A DNA stretch of 64,000 bases, taken from contig NC_053495.1 in the NCBI RefSeq assembly GCF_905171775.1, positions 112,540,614 to 112,604,613 on the forward strand, given 5' to 3'. The position numbers and the translations under genes are program-made. Under the pieces are notes generated by a model. That model searched no databases and was not told the origin of the DNA. It saw only the letters and a program-made list of their open reading frames with translations. Shown here one piece after another: positions 11,665 through 21,850 of the stretch. Source of the DNA: Rana temporaria (lineage: Eukaryota > Chordata > Amphibia > Anura > Ranidae). Each line of letters begins with the position of its first letter. The stretch's first letter is position 1.

Positions 11665-11730
<66 letters not shown>
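11665..11730. repeat. (TA)n microsatellite
   Basis: About 66 bp of uninterrupted TA dinucleotides directly after the Tc1 3' end; likely part of, or expanded from, the insertion target. Confidence 0.95.
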
Positions 11731-11735
<5 letters not shown>

Positions 11736-11889
11736 CAAATGTTGACTAATAATAATAATACAGTTAAATGTTTAAGAGAATCTTTCAACATCTATAATTC
11801 CATTTAGCCCCCTTTAGACCTACGCACTGTGGCAATATGTGGTAAACATGTTTTACCCAGGTTACTACAACGTATATACATATATATTG

Positions 11890-12638
11890 AATACATATTT
11901 TAGAAAAACAAATTTTAGTCTAGTAAAAACAACATGTAATAAATGCAGTGAACAACACAAACATGCACTGAAGATCTACCAGCATGTTTCTCTTGTGCTA
12001 CTGATGCAAATGTGAACAAGTGAGGAAGGCAATCTTAGTCAGCCATTAAACTCACATCCTAAAAAAAAAGTTTTTTTGCCTAAAATTAAACTATTGTCCA
12101 ACACTCCCTTAAAAAAGTGTTAATCATACAACCAGTTAAGGCAAAGGCATAGGTATGTGTCACATATCTAGCCTGTCTTTAGTTGTCTTTAAGTGTGTTC
12201 TTTTTTTTTCTTTTTTTTTTATTCTGCTGATAAGGTTTAATTAAAATGGCCATTAAATATATATCGGCATCATGACTTTTTGCATTGGTACACAATGAAG
12301 ATAACTTATTTGGCTATTATATTGTCAAAGGAAGGTTTAACTAAGCCATTTAAAAACTTTTAATATAATTAAAGTCACACTATTGTAAGTGTATTGCTTT
12401 ATTACTGTAACTCTAAGTCACTTTCATTGTCTGCCCAAGTGTTACAGTGGGTGTCACCTTTTCATGCATTAGCCAATGAATTCTCATCTAAGTAATGCCA
12501 TTGGCTACAGAAAACCAGGGTGCCTGCCATACCTTCTAGTGCCTTACAAGAATCACAAGTATCGAATGCACTTCGTTATTGGGGATCTTCCCACTCTGTG
12601 AATATCATCTTGGATTATACTGGAAAGGATTATTAACC
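11890..12638 (+). promoter_or_regulatory. wnt8a 5' flank and probable promoter/5'UTR
   Basis: Non-coding sequence immediately upstream of the wnt8a start. Visible motifs are CCAAT at 12473-12477, reverse CCAAT (ATTGG) at 12500-12504 and 12578-12582, and two GGATTA motifs (TAATCC, the bicoid-class homeodomain core) at 12612-12617 and 12627-12632. No convincing TATA box was found near a plausible start. The sequence from about 12420 on shows no repeat signature, consistent with a promoter. The transcription start cannot be set from sequence alone. Confidence 0.45.
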
Positions 12639-12709
12639 ATGGAATACAGAACATTCTACATTCTTGCGACTATACTAGTATTTTGCCCCTTTTTCACTGC
12701 ATCAGCATG
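12639..12709 (+). CDS. wnt8a: wnt8a exon 1 (signal peptide)
   Basis: Encodes MEYRTFYILA.. through the end of the signal peptide. The last codon (Trp24) is split TG|G across the donor GTAAGC at 12710. Intron 1 is only 92 bp. Confidence 0.93.
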
Positions 12710-12861
12710 GTAAGCTCGAATACAAATAATCTTTTTTATAACCAAAACCTCTCCATTGCTGAAGAAAATTAAAACTTTCATATTCCTCATTCTTGTTCTA
12801 GGTCAGTCAACAACTTTCTGATGACAGGACCAAAGGTAATAATTTTTTTCTCAATTTTATG

Positions 12862-12960
<99 letters not shown>

Positions 12961-13676
12961 ATATATATCATATAAATAATTGTAACTATATTTATGGTAT
13001 TTTTTTTCAAAGGCATATTTGACATATTCCACAAGTGTGGCAGCCGGAGCTCAGAGTGGCATTGAGGAATGTAAATTTCAGTTTGCATGGGAAAGATGGA
13101 ACTGTCCAGAAAGCGCTCTTCAGCTGGCAACCCACAATGGTCTCAGATCTGGTAATTTTACTTTTTTAATGCATAATATAAAGTGGTTTTATAGCACAGT
13201 AAATCGATATATAAATTGGATCATAGTTGTTGTTAAATGCTACTCAGTGTTTTCAGTTCCATTTAAAAAAAATACTTGGTACCTATGGTGCATATACTTT
13301 ATTTAGCAAATACATGCTTTTTGAATATGGGGTACAATTTAGAGTCAACTAATATTTCATGTTTTCTAAGGTGGACTTGCTTAATAAGATAATCACCCTT
13401 CACTAATTTGACCACAGTACACTAATATTGTATAGTAATGAATTCCTGCAGTTGGTACACCCTCAGTTCTGTCTGTATTGTCTTCTTTATAAAATTGTCT
13501 CCAGGTTTCCAGTTTTATATTTCAAAATTATGATCAATACATATCCTGCCCTGGAAAAAATATGCAAACCACACAATCACTGCAAGGAGTCCTATAACAC
13601 CAAGAGTATATTTTCTTTTTTGTTGAACTTCCATGATTACACATTGTCACAGTATGTCTTCGTATGTTTTTAATTT

Positions 13677-13736
<60 letters not shown>

Positions 13737-16700
13737 TTGATAATCCTTGTCCTTTCTCTTTTCTATTCTTTAGCAACAAGGGAAACATCTTTTGTACATG
13801 CTATCAGCTCAGCAGGAGTAATGTATACTTTGACTAGGAACTGCAGCATGGGGGATTTTGATAACTGTGGATGTGATGATTCCAGAAATGGAAGGATTGG
13901 TAAGTTTAGGTCTGGCTAGTTTCTACTATAGTTTAAAAATAAATAAAGCCCAAGAAATTTTAGAATAACTGTCTGCTGTGCTAGTTATATAAAACAAGTC
14001 TGCCATATACATGTATTGACTACATTTTAAGGGTGGTAATATCTTCGCCTGATTAAAGCAAATACTGCAACTAAATGTGCAAGGATCAAGCCAAGTAGAG
14101 GGCACCTAGAGAACGCAAGCACATGAAAATTAGCATCAGAGGTACAGGATTTTCTGACTTTAAAACTATTTATACTAATTGATGATCATCTTTCTCATGT
14201 GTGGAGAAAAGGAAATGAACCTTTTACCCTGTAGGCAGTGGGTCTCAGCAGTATGGTGATTCCCATATCGCATATAATTCAACCCGCAACCATCTCGATG
14301 AAAGAGCTACCTGTCCCTCCTCACCATGTGCATAAGATTAAAATATTTTTAATGTTAGAGATGTACTATATTTTTTTAATAATGCCTAACCCATTTGGTC
14401 TGTTTACATAGTATTACATGTGTATTATATAAAACAATTGTAGGCAGTTGTATATTGTTATGCATTCATGTAGTTTCATAAACCCTACATAACATATAAC
14501 CTCATCTTTTGAATGTTAAGCATTGAACTGAACATTCCAGGACAAACTAAGGTGAACATTTTATGTAAAACTGAAGCAAAGTTTGTGCTTTTTAAGGATA
14601 CAAGAATGTATCCTTTAACAAAAAGTAACCTTATGAACTGTCATGCATTTTACTAGCTAGGGGAAATTTCCATTTGTTCCTCTGATTTCCTAGTCCTAAC
14701 AGCCAGTTTCCTGCTGTGGCCTGCAGTAGTATACTATTGTCATGCACAGTGGGAGGTTGCCCAAAAGGTCATTAAATTACATATGCAAAATAACATTTCT
14801 TTCATTAGTCAAAAAGAAAACACATATAAACATCCTTAATTGTGTATTTAGATTTAGCATGTTGATCTGCTTTTTCCTACAGTGTAAACTGCCAAAGTGT
14901 GGTTAAAGCGGTGGTTCACCCTTAGAGGGCACTTTTTAGCCTTAGATTCCTGCTCGTTTTTACTAGGGGAATCGGCTATTTGTTTTAAAATATGAGCATT
15001 ACTTACCCGTTTACGAGATGCATCCTCTCCGTCGCTTCCGGGTATGGGCTGCGGGAATGGGCGTTAATTCTTGATTGACAGTCTTCCGAGAGGCTTCCGA
15101 CGGTCGCATCCATCGCGTCACGATTTTCCGAAAGAAGCCGAACGATGGTGCGCAGGCGCAGTATAGAGCCGCACCGACGTTCGGCTTCTTTCGGCTACGA
15201 GTGATGCGATGGATGCGACCGTCGGAAGCCTCTCGGAAGACTGTCAATCAAGAAGGAACGCCCGCTCCCGAAGACCCATACCCGGAAGCGACGGAAGAAG
15301 ATGCATCTCGAAAACGGGTAAGTACGGATCATATTTTAATACAAATAGCCGATTCCCCTAGACCGAACGAGCTGGAATCTAAGGGGAAAAGGGGAAAAAT
15401 TTTATAAATGGGTGAACTCCCGCTTTAAGACCGTGCTATATAATGAAATAAAGAACCCATGCTTTTATTTTTATAGGTGGAAGAGGCTGGGTATGGGGTG
15501 GATGCAGCGATAACGTTGAATTTGGAGAAAGAATCTCAAAATTATTTGTGGATGGCCTAGAGACAGGGCAAGATGCCCGGGCTTTAATGAACTTACATAA
15601 CAATGAAGCAGGAAGACTTGTAAGTTTATTAACAATTGTTTGATAATTGCATTCTTTTTTTTTACATCTTTTAACTTGCCAGCATTAAAATAGAATAGCC
15701 TACTTCTTTCCACTGAAGGGCCACTCTAAAAACCTTACTTTTTTGGCTCAGTACCTTTCACGCCTTCTAAATGTGACAAGTGCAAACTCTGACCAGTCAC
15801 TGAAAGCGTCACAGAAGTGTGTGCTAAGCAATAGGTAGTTTTCACACCTCTGCATAATGTGTCTTTAGTTTGGGATTAAGGTTCTTAATAGGGTAACTTT
15901 CTTTAACACCAGAATGGTCACTAGAGGAATATCATTCTGAAAGGAAAATGGTTTTCTAGTCATGGTGTACTGAATATATTCTACTGCTGTACTATTACGC
16001 ATTTTTGAGCTATCGTTTGCAGTCAGCCATGGCAGTGGCTTTTTATATGAAACAAAAATTGGCTAGAAATTATTTTTATATTGACACATTGGGGTTTTAT
16101 TTACTAAAATTGGTGAGTCCAAAACCTGGCGCAGCTGTGCATGGTAGCCAATGAGCTTTGAACTTCAGCTTGTTCAATTAGGCTTTGATAAAAAAAATGT
16201 AAGCTGATCTATGAACCATTCAAACCCTTAGGCCCCTTTCACACGGTGGCGGGAGGTGCGGTGGCGGTATAGCGGCGCTATTTTTAGTGGCGCTATACCA
16301 TCAGAATTGCCGCGGAATCGCTGCATATTTAGCCGCTAGTGGTGCGGTTTTAACCACCACTAGCGGCCGAAAAATGGTTAATACCGCCGGCAATGCGCCA
16401 CTGCAGAGGCACATTGCGGGCGGTATTACCGCGGTGTCCCATTGTTTTCAATGGGAAGGAGCGGTGGAGGAGCGGTAAACACACTGCTCCTCTCACCGAT
16501 CCCAAGATGCTGCTGGCAGGGCTTTTGGAGCAGACCCACCAGCGCATCGCCCCAGTGTGAAAGCCCTCTGGCTTTCACATTGAGACTGCAGAGCAGGAGT
16601 TTTTTAGGCGCTATTTTTAGCGCTAAACGAGTGAAAAAACCCTCAGGGGTCTTAGTGGGCAGGCTGAAAGTACCAAGTTGGTTGATTGATCAAGCTCTTG

Positions 16701-19700
16701 CTTACAATTATTGCAAGCGGCTGCTAAAGCCGCTAGTGATAATCGCTGTCTTCTTTTGGCAGAAATGGCTTGCCCCCGCCTCCCTTGCCCACAATGGCTC
16801 AGAGGGAGGTATTCCCCCATCAACACTGACTGTGTTGCTGGGGGAATCTAGCGATTATCTCTCTGTTAATATAAACAGCCTAATAAATTGTATTACTTTA
16901 CATTATTATAGTTTAAAAAAAAAAGAATCTAGTAGTAGTAAATTAAGTTAGACATACACAGAATATGCTGCCCACATAATTAACCAATTTTCTTTAAAAT
17001 TCCATGTATTATATCATTATGACATAGCATTGTACCCTTTAAATACATACTGTTTGTTGGGTATAAAAAATATGTGTTATTGTTATTTGATAACTGTAAA
17101 TTTTACAATAAATGTGGGTAGAAAAGTATTAACAACATTTCTAATTATTAGATGAAAGTATACATTTAAAGTGTAAGCTCACCTTCAGCAAGAATTTGCA
17201 AAATTCCCCTATGCCATTACATATCATTGCTCTGGTTTTAAATACAGCACCTCCTCCCATTAAATGGGGGAAAGGGGGCACATCACAAAAATCATTGGCC
17301 CCTCAATCCTGCTGCTTACAAAATGGACTGGACATTACAATTATGCACCCCCTGGCAGCCACTTCAGGTTGTTCAAACTGCACGTGTGTGCTCTTTCCTT
17401 CTCTAACTGAACTCCCACCCCCACATTTGCATGTGTAATGGAGGGAGGTGCAGCATCCTAAATAGAGGAGTACTGGTATGTTCTATTCGGAAGATATGGA
17501 AATGCAAATGGAGAATTTTGGAAAATCTTGCTGAAGAAAAACTTACACACTTACCACACAAAGTGAACAGTAATACTTCACTATTAAAATGTAGCAGTCT
17601 TTATGTAACCCATGGTATCCATGTTTATTATCCCTATCTTAATTGTCTTAAATGTGTATTGTATGTAAATTTTGCATTTCGGCACAAAGTGTGAAAATCA
17701 ACACTTTTCTAACTTGCTTCCTGGCTAGAAAGTAAAATGTAATATGTGCTGTTTAAAGCAGAGCTATATGGACCTTCACTCCAGTGCTACCATGTGCCAG
17801 AAATCCACACCATGTGCTGACATCTTAGACCAGTCTGCCTCCTGGTACCGACCTTTAGCCGTTTTCATTGGCCGGGTCAAGATTACGTTGCTACTGTCTA
17901 TGCATAGGAGATTGTTTATGTTAGCATTGCCAAAAAATTGTACAATGGGCTGCATGTGCACAGCTCTGTGTGGAGGGAGGACAGGCAGTTAAGAAACTTT
18001 TATGCAGAAGAGACATGGGTGGATTTACTAAAATTGGGGAGTGCAAAATCTGGTGTAGCTCTCCATAGAAATTAATCAGCTTCTAGGTTTCTCGTAAAAT
18101 TTGTTTATTGAAATGTAACAATTCAGGAAATAAGTTAAAAAACGATACAGGAATATAATATGTAAGGATACAATAGAAGATTATAATTCCTTAATATAAC
18201 TCTCTATTATTTCTCTCATACTTTAGTCAAAAGATTGACTCAAAGAGTTAATTCCCTATACTATTTAAGATAGAATAACTCTAAACATGAACAATGGTAA
18301 TATAAGAAAGTCTCAAGTTAAAGGGGTTGTAAAGGTTCGTCTTTTATTTTCTAAATTGGTTCCTTTAACCCCCCTGGCGGTGTTCCCGAGTCTGACTCGG
18401 GGTTACATTTTTTTGCTGTGGTCGGTAACCCAGAGTCAGACTCGGGCTCGCCTCGCTGAATCCACATGCAGTGTTTACTTACCTTGTCCCTGGATCCAGC
18501 GATGCCACCGCGCTGTGTGAGCTAGTGGGTGCTCGCTCGATTCACTCACCTCTGTGTGCCACCGATCTCCGTTCCCTGCGACATTACGATGCACGGGGGC
18601 ACAGAACGGCGCCAAATTCAAAAACGTAAACAAACACATTACATACAGTATACTGTAATCTTATAGATTACAGTACTGTATGTAGAAAATACACACCCCC
18701 CTTGTCCCTAGTGGTCTGCCCAGTGCCCTACATGTTCTTTTATATAATAAAAACTTTTCTTTCTGCCTGCAAACTGTAGATTGTCCATAGCAACCAAAAG
18801 TGTCCCTTTATGTCAAATTGCAGAATTGAGCGATAGCAATTTGTGGGTAAATTCGTCATAAAAAAATAAAAGTAATGACAGCGATAATTCTGCAACTGAG
18901 CAAATTTCAGTGATTTTGAGTTGATTACATTATTGAATAATTTTTATTAGAATTATATTATTATTTGTTATTATTTATAATTATTTATTATATTATAATT
19001 TATAATTTTGTTTTTAAAAAAAATTCATACCCGGGATGCCTACTAGACTCTTGTTTGGTCAGATTTAAGTGAGTTATTCCTAAGAATTACAGGCCTACAG
19101 TATAAAACGCCAAATTTCCTTGCAAATAATGGTACCGCTTTCAGCACCTAAAATCTGAAATAATCATACCGCTAGGGAGGTTAAGCTAGTGAATTGTTGG
19201 TTCACTTACCTTTTCCTTCCATTTCCCTTCTAAATGTTTTTTTTCTTTGTTTGAATTTCTCACTTCCTGTTTCTCCTCAGTAAGCTTTCCACCATCATCC
19301 GAGCGGTGGAAAGTCATTTAGAACAGCTTACTGAACACCTTACTGAGGAGGAACAGGAAGTGAGAAATTCAGACAAAGAAAACAAGGAAAAAAACATTTA
19401 GAAGGGAAATCGAAGGAAAGGGTAAGAGAACCAACAATGCACTAGCTTAAGTAACCTATTCAGAAAATAAAAAACAAACCTTTGCAACCCCTTTAATACA
19501 AAATTTATATTATCTAGAGTATTTAATAAAGGGAGCGTTAAGGGATTATCACTGTTATAATTCAAGCAAATATCAGTAATTTTGTAGTATCATAAGAAGC
19601 AATGAATGCAATTAAAGGTAATGCTACTTGAACCTGATGAAGAGAAAGAAGAGGTACAAGAAAAAGGTAGAAGAAAGGTAGAACAGAGAAGGAGTTAGAA

Positions 19701-21052
19701 AGGGAAGGAAGATGGAGCTGCGGTGGCTCAACGCGATTGGCACTGCGCTGACAAGCCATTCACCTCTGCAGCTAGAGGTTCGGATCCCGGTCTCGGCTTC
19801 ATGTGAATTGAGTTTGGTGGTCTCAGCCCGGCTCCCGGTGGGTGTGCTATGCAAGGTAAGCCTGTGCTTAGTACGCCCACCCCCCTCCCACAAAAACCAC
19901 CACACCTACACACGCACTCTAAATTGTGTTAACACACGCACTTTGACCACGCGGTCTCTAAAAGAGAGGCGAAGGACTAATGGGGCTGGTTGAGCGGGCT
20001 AATCCTCTCACTCCCTTATAGGGAGTCCCTCTGCCCCGTTGGGCTTTAAAGCGGAGCAGGTAGGGCGGGCTGTGTGGGAGGACCCCCTCACACACCCGCC
20101 ATTGCCACCCGGGGCATGGAGAAAGGTGGCAGATTGCCTCTGGGGGAGGCCTGCCTACTCCCAACTCCTGCAGTCCGGCTCCTCTCTCGAGTACACGCAC
20201 AAGGGAAGGAAGGAAAAGAGAAGAAAGTAACGCTTCTAGGTTTCATTGTCACACCTTAATTTAACAAGCTGCAGTTAGAAGTTGATTGGCTACCATGCAC
20301 AAATGCACCAGATTTAGCACTCTCCATTTTTAGTAAATCAACCTCATTATGTCTCTTCTGCATAAAGAAATCCCCATGTTTTTGTCCTCTAAAGTTCCAC
20401 TGTAAATTGTATATATCACCAACACGTTGACATTGTTAGTCTAATATTGTATGTCTAATTGTAAGTTGTTTTTTTTTCTCAAAAATAGGCAGTAAAAGCA
20501 ACAATGAAAAGGACCTGCAAGTGCCATGGCGTATCCGGAAGCTGTAGTGTGCAAACGTGTTGGTTACAGCTTGCAGAATTCCGGGACATTGGGAACCACT
20601 TGAAAGTCAAACATGACCAGGCTCTGAAACTAGAGATGGACAAGAGGAAAATTAGGTCTGGTAATAGTGCAGATAACAGAGGAGCAATAGCTGATGCTTT
20701 TGGCTCTGTTGCTAAATCTGAGCTTATGTTCCTGGAAGACTCTCCTGATTATTGTTTAAAAAATGTCAGTTTGGGTCTTCAGGGAACAGAGGGACGGGAA
20801 TGCTTACAGAGTGGTAAAAATTTGTCGCAATGGGAGAGGAGAAGCTGCAGAAGGCTTTGTACTGAATGCGGCCTGAAAGTGGAAGAAAAGAAGATTGAGA
20901 TCATTAGCAGTTGTAACTGCAAGTTCCATTGGTGCTGCACAGTAAAGTGTGAGCAATGCAAGCAAGTGGTAATCAAACATTATTGCTCCAAGAAGGACAA
21001 AATTACTGACAATACTTTCATAAAAAAGAAGAACCGGGGACATCAGAGATAA
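12639..21052 (+). CDS. wnt8a: Wnt8a secreted signalling ligand (six exons)
   Basis: Joined exons 12639-12709, 12802-12835, 13013-13151, 13774-13899, 15477-15619 and 20489-21052 give 358 codons, with GT-AG at every junction. Product: a secreted Wnt that binds Frizzled and LRP5/6 and activates beta-catenin signalling; in frogs Wnt8 ventralises mesoderm. Visible: hydrophobic signal peptide (residues 1-22, ending TASA); 22 cysteines in the mature part, the Wnt8-type number; CKCHGVSGSC at 181-190 with Ser187 as the Porcupine acylation site; N-glycosylation sequons at Asn104 (NCS) and two in exon 6 (NVS, NLS); C-terminal cysteine-rich domain with FHWCCTVKCEQCKQVV; basic tail. ATG context AACCATGG is strong. 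Length and exon count match vertebrate Wnt8a. No defect seen. wnt8b is less likely given the close resemblance to Xenopus Wnt8. Confidence 0.97.
12802..12835 (+). CDS. wnt8a: wnt8a exon 2 (34-nt micro-exon)
   Basis: Acceptor TTCTAG at 12796-12801 and donor GTAATA at 12836. Encodes the third base of Trp24 plus SVNNFLMTGPK, the conserved mature N-terminus. It is too short to be found by ORF length. Confidence 0.92.
12868..12969. repeat. (TA)n microsatellite in wnt8a intron 2
   Basis: About 100 bp of TA repeats (a few TC/CA interruptions at the 3' end) make up over half of the 177-bp intron 2 and end about 43 bp before the exon 3 acceptor. Confidence 0.97.
13013..13151 (+). CDS. wnt8a: wnt8a exon 3
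   Basis: Begins AYLTYSTSVA after acceptor CAAAG and ends inside the codon after LRS, with donor GTAATT at 13152. Carries the first two mature cysteines (EEC, WNC) and the FAWERWNCP motif. Confidence 0.95.
13679..13736. repeat. (TA)n(CA)n compound microsatellite in wnt8a intron 3
   Basis: About 42 bp of TA followed by about 16 bp of CA, ending 37 bp before the exon 4 acceptor. Confidence 0.95.
13774..13899 (+). CDS. wnt8a: wnt8a exon 4
   Basis: Encodes TRETSFVHAISSAGV.. to GRI, with the glycosylation sequon NCS at residue 104 and the CGCDDS segment. Acceptor TTTAG, donor GTAAGT at 13900. Confidence 0.95.
14903..15428. mobile_element. Palindromic MITE (AGCGGTGGTTCACCC ends) in wnt8a intron 4
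   Basis: TTAA at 14903-14906 and 15425-15428 flank ends AGCGGTGGTTCACCC / GGGTGAACTCCCGCT. The centre (about 15071-15247) is a near-perfect palindrome: GACAGTCTTCCGAGAGGCTT on the left reappears inverted on the right, so the RNA would form a long hairpin. Related copies are at 25869-26451 and 30065-30574, and a cousin is at 41473-41954. It lies 48 bp before the exon 5 acceptor. Confidence 0.88.
15477..15619 (+). CDS. wnt8a: wnt8a exon 5
   Basis: Encodes GRGWVWGGCSDNVEFG.. to NNEAGRL, the conserved WGGCSDN Wnt block. Acceptor TTATAG, donor GTAAGT at 15620. Confidence 0.96.
16086..16230. repeat. Partial copy of the TTTACTAAAATTGG inverted-repeat family
   Basis: TTTACTAAAATTGGTGAGTC followed by CTGGCGCAGCTGTGCATGGT resembles the arm at 18020 (TTTACTAAAATTGGGGAGTG). 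Only one arm is evident. Confidence 0.5.
16228..16660. mobile_element. GC-rich foldback element (GGCCCCTTTCACACGG end) in intron 5
   Basis: Starts TTAGGCCCCTTTCACACGG. Inverted pieces include GGCGGTATAGCGGCGCTAT / TGGCGCTATACC, TAGTGGTGCGGTTT / AACCACCACTA and a mirrored CCAGTGTGAAAGCCC near 16550. The right border is uncertain because a second TTTCACA-type end follows at 16572. TTTCACAC-ended foldbacks are often hAT-derived (inference). Confidence 0.6.
16661..17740. other. wnt8a intron 5 spacer, nothing recognised
   Basis: No inverted repeat, domain or tandem array recognised. Includes ordinary AT-rich intronic sequence. Confidence 0.4.
18318..19496. mobile_element. MITE with AGGGGTTGTAAAGG ends, host of a nested TTAA element
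   Basis: TTAA at 18318-18321 and 19493-19496; ends AGGGGTTGTAAAGGTT / AACCTTTGCAACCCCT. After removing the nested element (18365-19184) it is about 360 bp. Its centre is palindromic (CACTTCCTGTTTCTCCTCAG and CTGAGGAGGAACAGGAAGTG). Confidence 0.85.
18365..19184. mobile_element. Non-autonomous TTAA element, CCYCCCTGGCGG ends (copy 2)
   Basis: TTAA at 18365-18368 and 19181-19184; ends CCCCCCTGGCGGTG / ACCGCTAGGGAGG. Closely matches the copy at 7071-7942 along its length, including the subterminal ACATACAGTATACTGTAATC palindrome, with about 50 bp less in the interior. Inserted in the preceding MITE. Confidence 0.87.
19700..20212 (+). mobile_element. tRNA-headed SINE in wnt8a intron 5
   Basis: AAGGGAAGGAAG occurs at 19700-19711 and 20201-20212, a 12-bp target duplication around a 489-bp body. 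The 5' head has an RNA polymerase III A box (TGGCTCAACGCGATTGG, 19724-19740) and B box (GGTTCGGATCC, 19777-19787) at tRNA-like spacing. A GC-rich tRNA-unrelated body follows. The 3' end (GTACACGCAC) lacks a poly(A) tail. Orientation is the same as wnt8a. Family name not assigned. Confidence 0.85.
20489..21052 (+). CDS. wnt8a: wnt8a terminal exon 6
   Basis: Begins AVKATMKRTCKCHG after AAATAG. It carries the acylated-serine loop, the linker, the C-terminal cysteine-rich domain and stop TAA at 21050-21052. Just over half of the protein is in this exon. Confidence 0.97.
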   Translation, partial: AVKATMKRTCKCHGVSGSCSVQTCWLQLAEFRDIGNHLKVKHDQALKLEMDKRKIRSGNSADNRGAIADAFGSVAKSELMFLEDSPDYCLKNVSLGLQGTEGRECLQSGKNLSQWERRSCRRLCTECGLKVEEKKIEIISSCNCKFHWCCTVKCEQCKQVVIKHYCSKKDKITDNTFIKKKNRGHQR

Positions 21053-21290
21053 AGTTAAATAACACATTTGCCATGGACAATGCAATACTGTTTACGTCTT
21101 ATATCTTCTTTGTTGTAGAATTATTTTTGTTGTTTCCTATTAATTTATCAGCGTTGTAAATTTAAACATTGTGTACTATTGCATATTGATATGCATGTCA
21201 GTTGTAAATATTGCTTAAAACAAAACATATGCACTTTTCATAATGAATGTGAAACCTGAACCAAAATAAACCTTTACGAGTATCTTTTAA
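21053..21290 (+). promoter_or_regulatory. wnt8a: wnt8a 3'UTR and poly(A) signal
   Basis: Short AT-rich 3'UTR. A canonical AATAAA is at 21265-21270, so cleavage is expected near 21285-21295. No better signal precedes it. Confidence 0.75.
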
Positions 21291-21850
21291 GAAAATATTT
21301 TAATTAAATATCTGTGCCTGTGTTCTTTTATATTTCACCAACAAAATGTAATTATCAAAGGTAATATGAAGATGCTTTCAATTATTTTTCATAAGAAGCA
21401 ATGTGGTTGATCCAACAAAGGGATATAGATTGTTCATTGAGGAAAGCAAAGGAGCAAGCTCACTGGGGAGGAATTCTGCTTATGCTGAAAAATTCCAATT
21501 ATGTGTTGAGCAAAATGAAATGTATATCATTGGGTGATTGAAGTGAACATAGCTGTATTCACTAAGCTAAGTGACCATTCACTTTGCAAAATAAATCAAT
21601 AAATCAATCCAAATATATTAACCTTGTATGTGTTCTATGATGTCTCCATAAAAAGCAATACATTGAGATAAAAAGCACACATAAACATTGGGCGAGATTT
21701 GGTCACACACTAGCATGACCAATATGAAATATGAAATATATGTAACATGACAAACATCTGCCTTCTAATAAACAAACAGACAAAAGTAATTGTAAAAGTA
21801 TTAGCCATAGTTTGCATGTCTCCTGAGTTCCATACTGTACAATAAAGTCT
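21291..21850. other. Intergenic sequence between wnt8a and the L1 remnant
   Basis: AT-rich, no frame or inverted repeat recognised. A CACTTTGCAAA phrase at 21571 resembles phrases at 34421 and 49078, probably an old dispersed repeat. The last part may be L1 3'UTR. Confidence 0.4.

Larger units (their letters stand above)
9670..11880. repeat. Inverted arms flanking the Tc1 element
   Basis: The left arm (about 9670-9770: TACGTTGTAGTAACTTGGGT, then AACATTTAACTGTATTATTA) recurs in reverse complement at about 11725-11880 (ACCAAATGTTGACTAATAAT, then GGGTAAAACATGT-like and ACTACAACGTA). Arms are about 100-150 bp and imperfect. Tc1 sits between them beside a (TA)n tract, suggesting insertion into an older palindromic element. 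Outer ends may reach 9512 and about 11830 (CCCCTTCAGACG / CCCTTTAGACC-like). Confidence 0.65.
18080..20244. mobile_element. 2.1-kb composite insertion with GCTTCTAGGTTTC direct repeats
   Basis: The 13-bp sequence GCTTCTAGGTTTC lies at about 18080-18092 and 20232-20244, flanking everything between and interrupting the older element. A target duplication of this length suggests retrotransposition. The segment next to the left repeat (TTTGTTTATTGAAATGTAAC) could be the 3' end of a minus-strand LINE, but no coding sequence confirms it. Later insertions inside are the MITE 18318-19496 and the SINE 19700-20212. Confidence 0.6.
17990..20374. mobile_element. Inverted-repeat element split by a 2.1-kb insertion, wnt8a intron 5
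   Basis: The left arm (TTATGCAGAAGAGACATGGG, TGGATTTACTAAAATTGGGG) recurs inverted at 20279-20374 (TTTTTAGTAAATCAACCTC, GTCTCTTCTGCATAAAG; CCAGATTTAGCACTCTCCAT). Arms are about 80-100 bp. The element was a small MITE before the sequence at 18095-20231 split it. Confidence 0.78.

Noticed and set aside
12787..13130. Minus-strand frames with long IYIYIY runs
   Set aside because: Translation of the (TA)n tract antisense to wnt8a exons 2 and 3.
15011..15407. Similar-looking proteins on both strands (MTVFREASDGRIHR..)
   Set aside because: They mirror each other because the DNA is a palindrome within a MITE; not coding.
19712..19800. A functional tRNA gene
   Set aside because: A and B boxes are present but a full cloverleaf is not evident, and the unit continues into a SINE body with target duplications.
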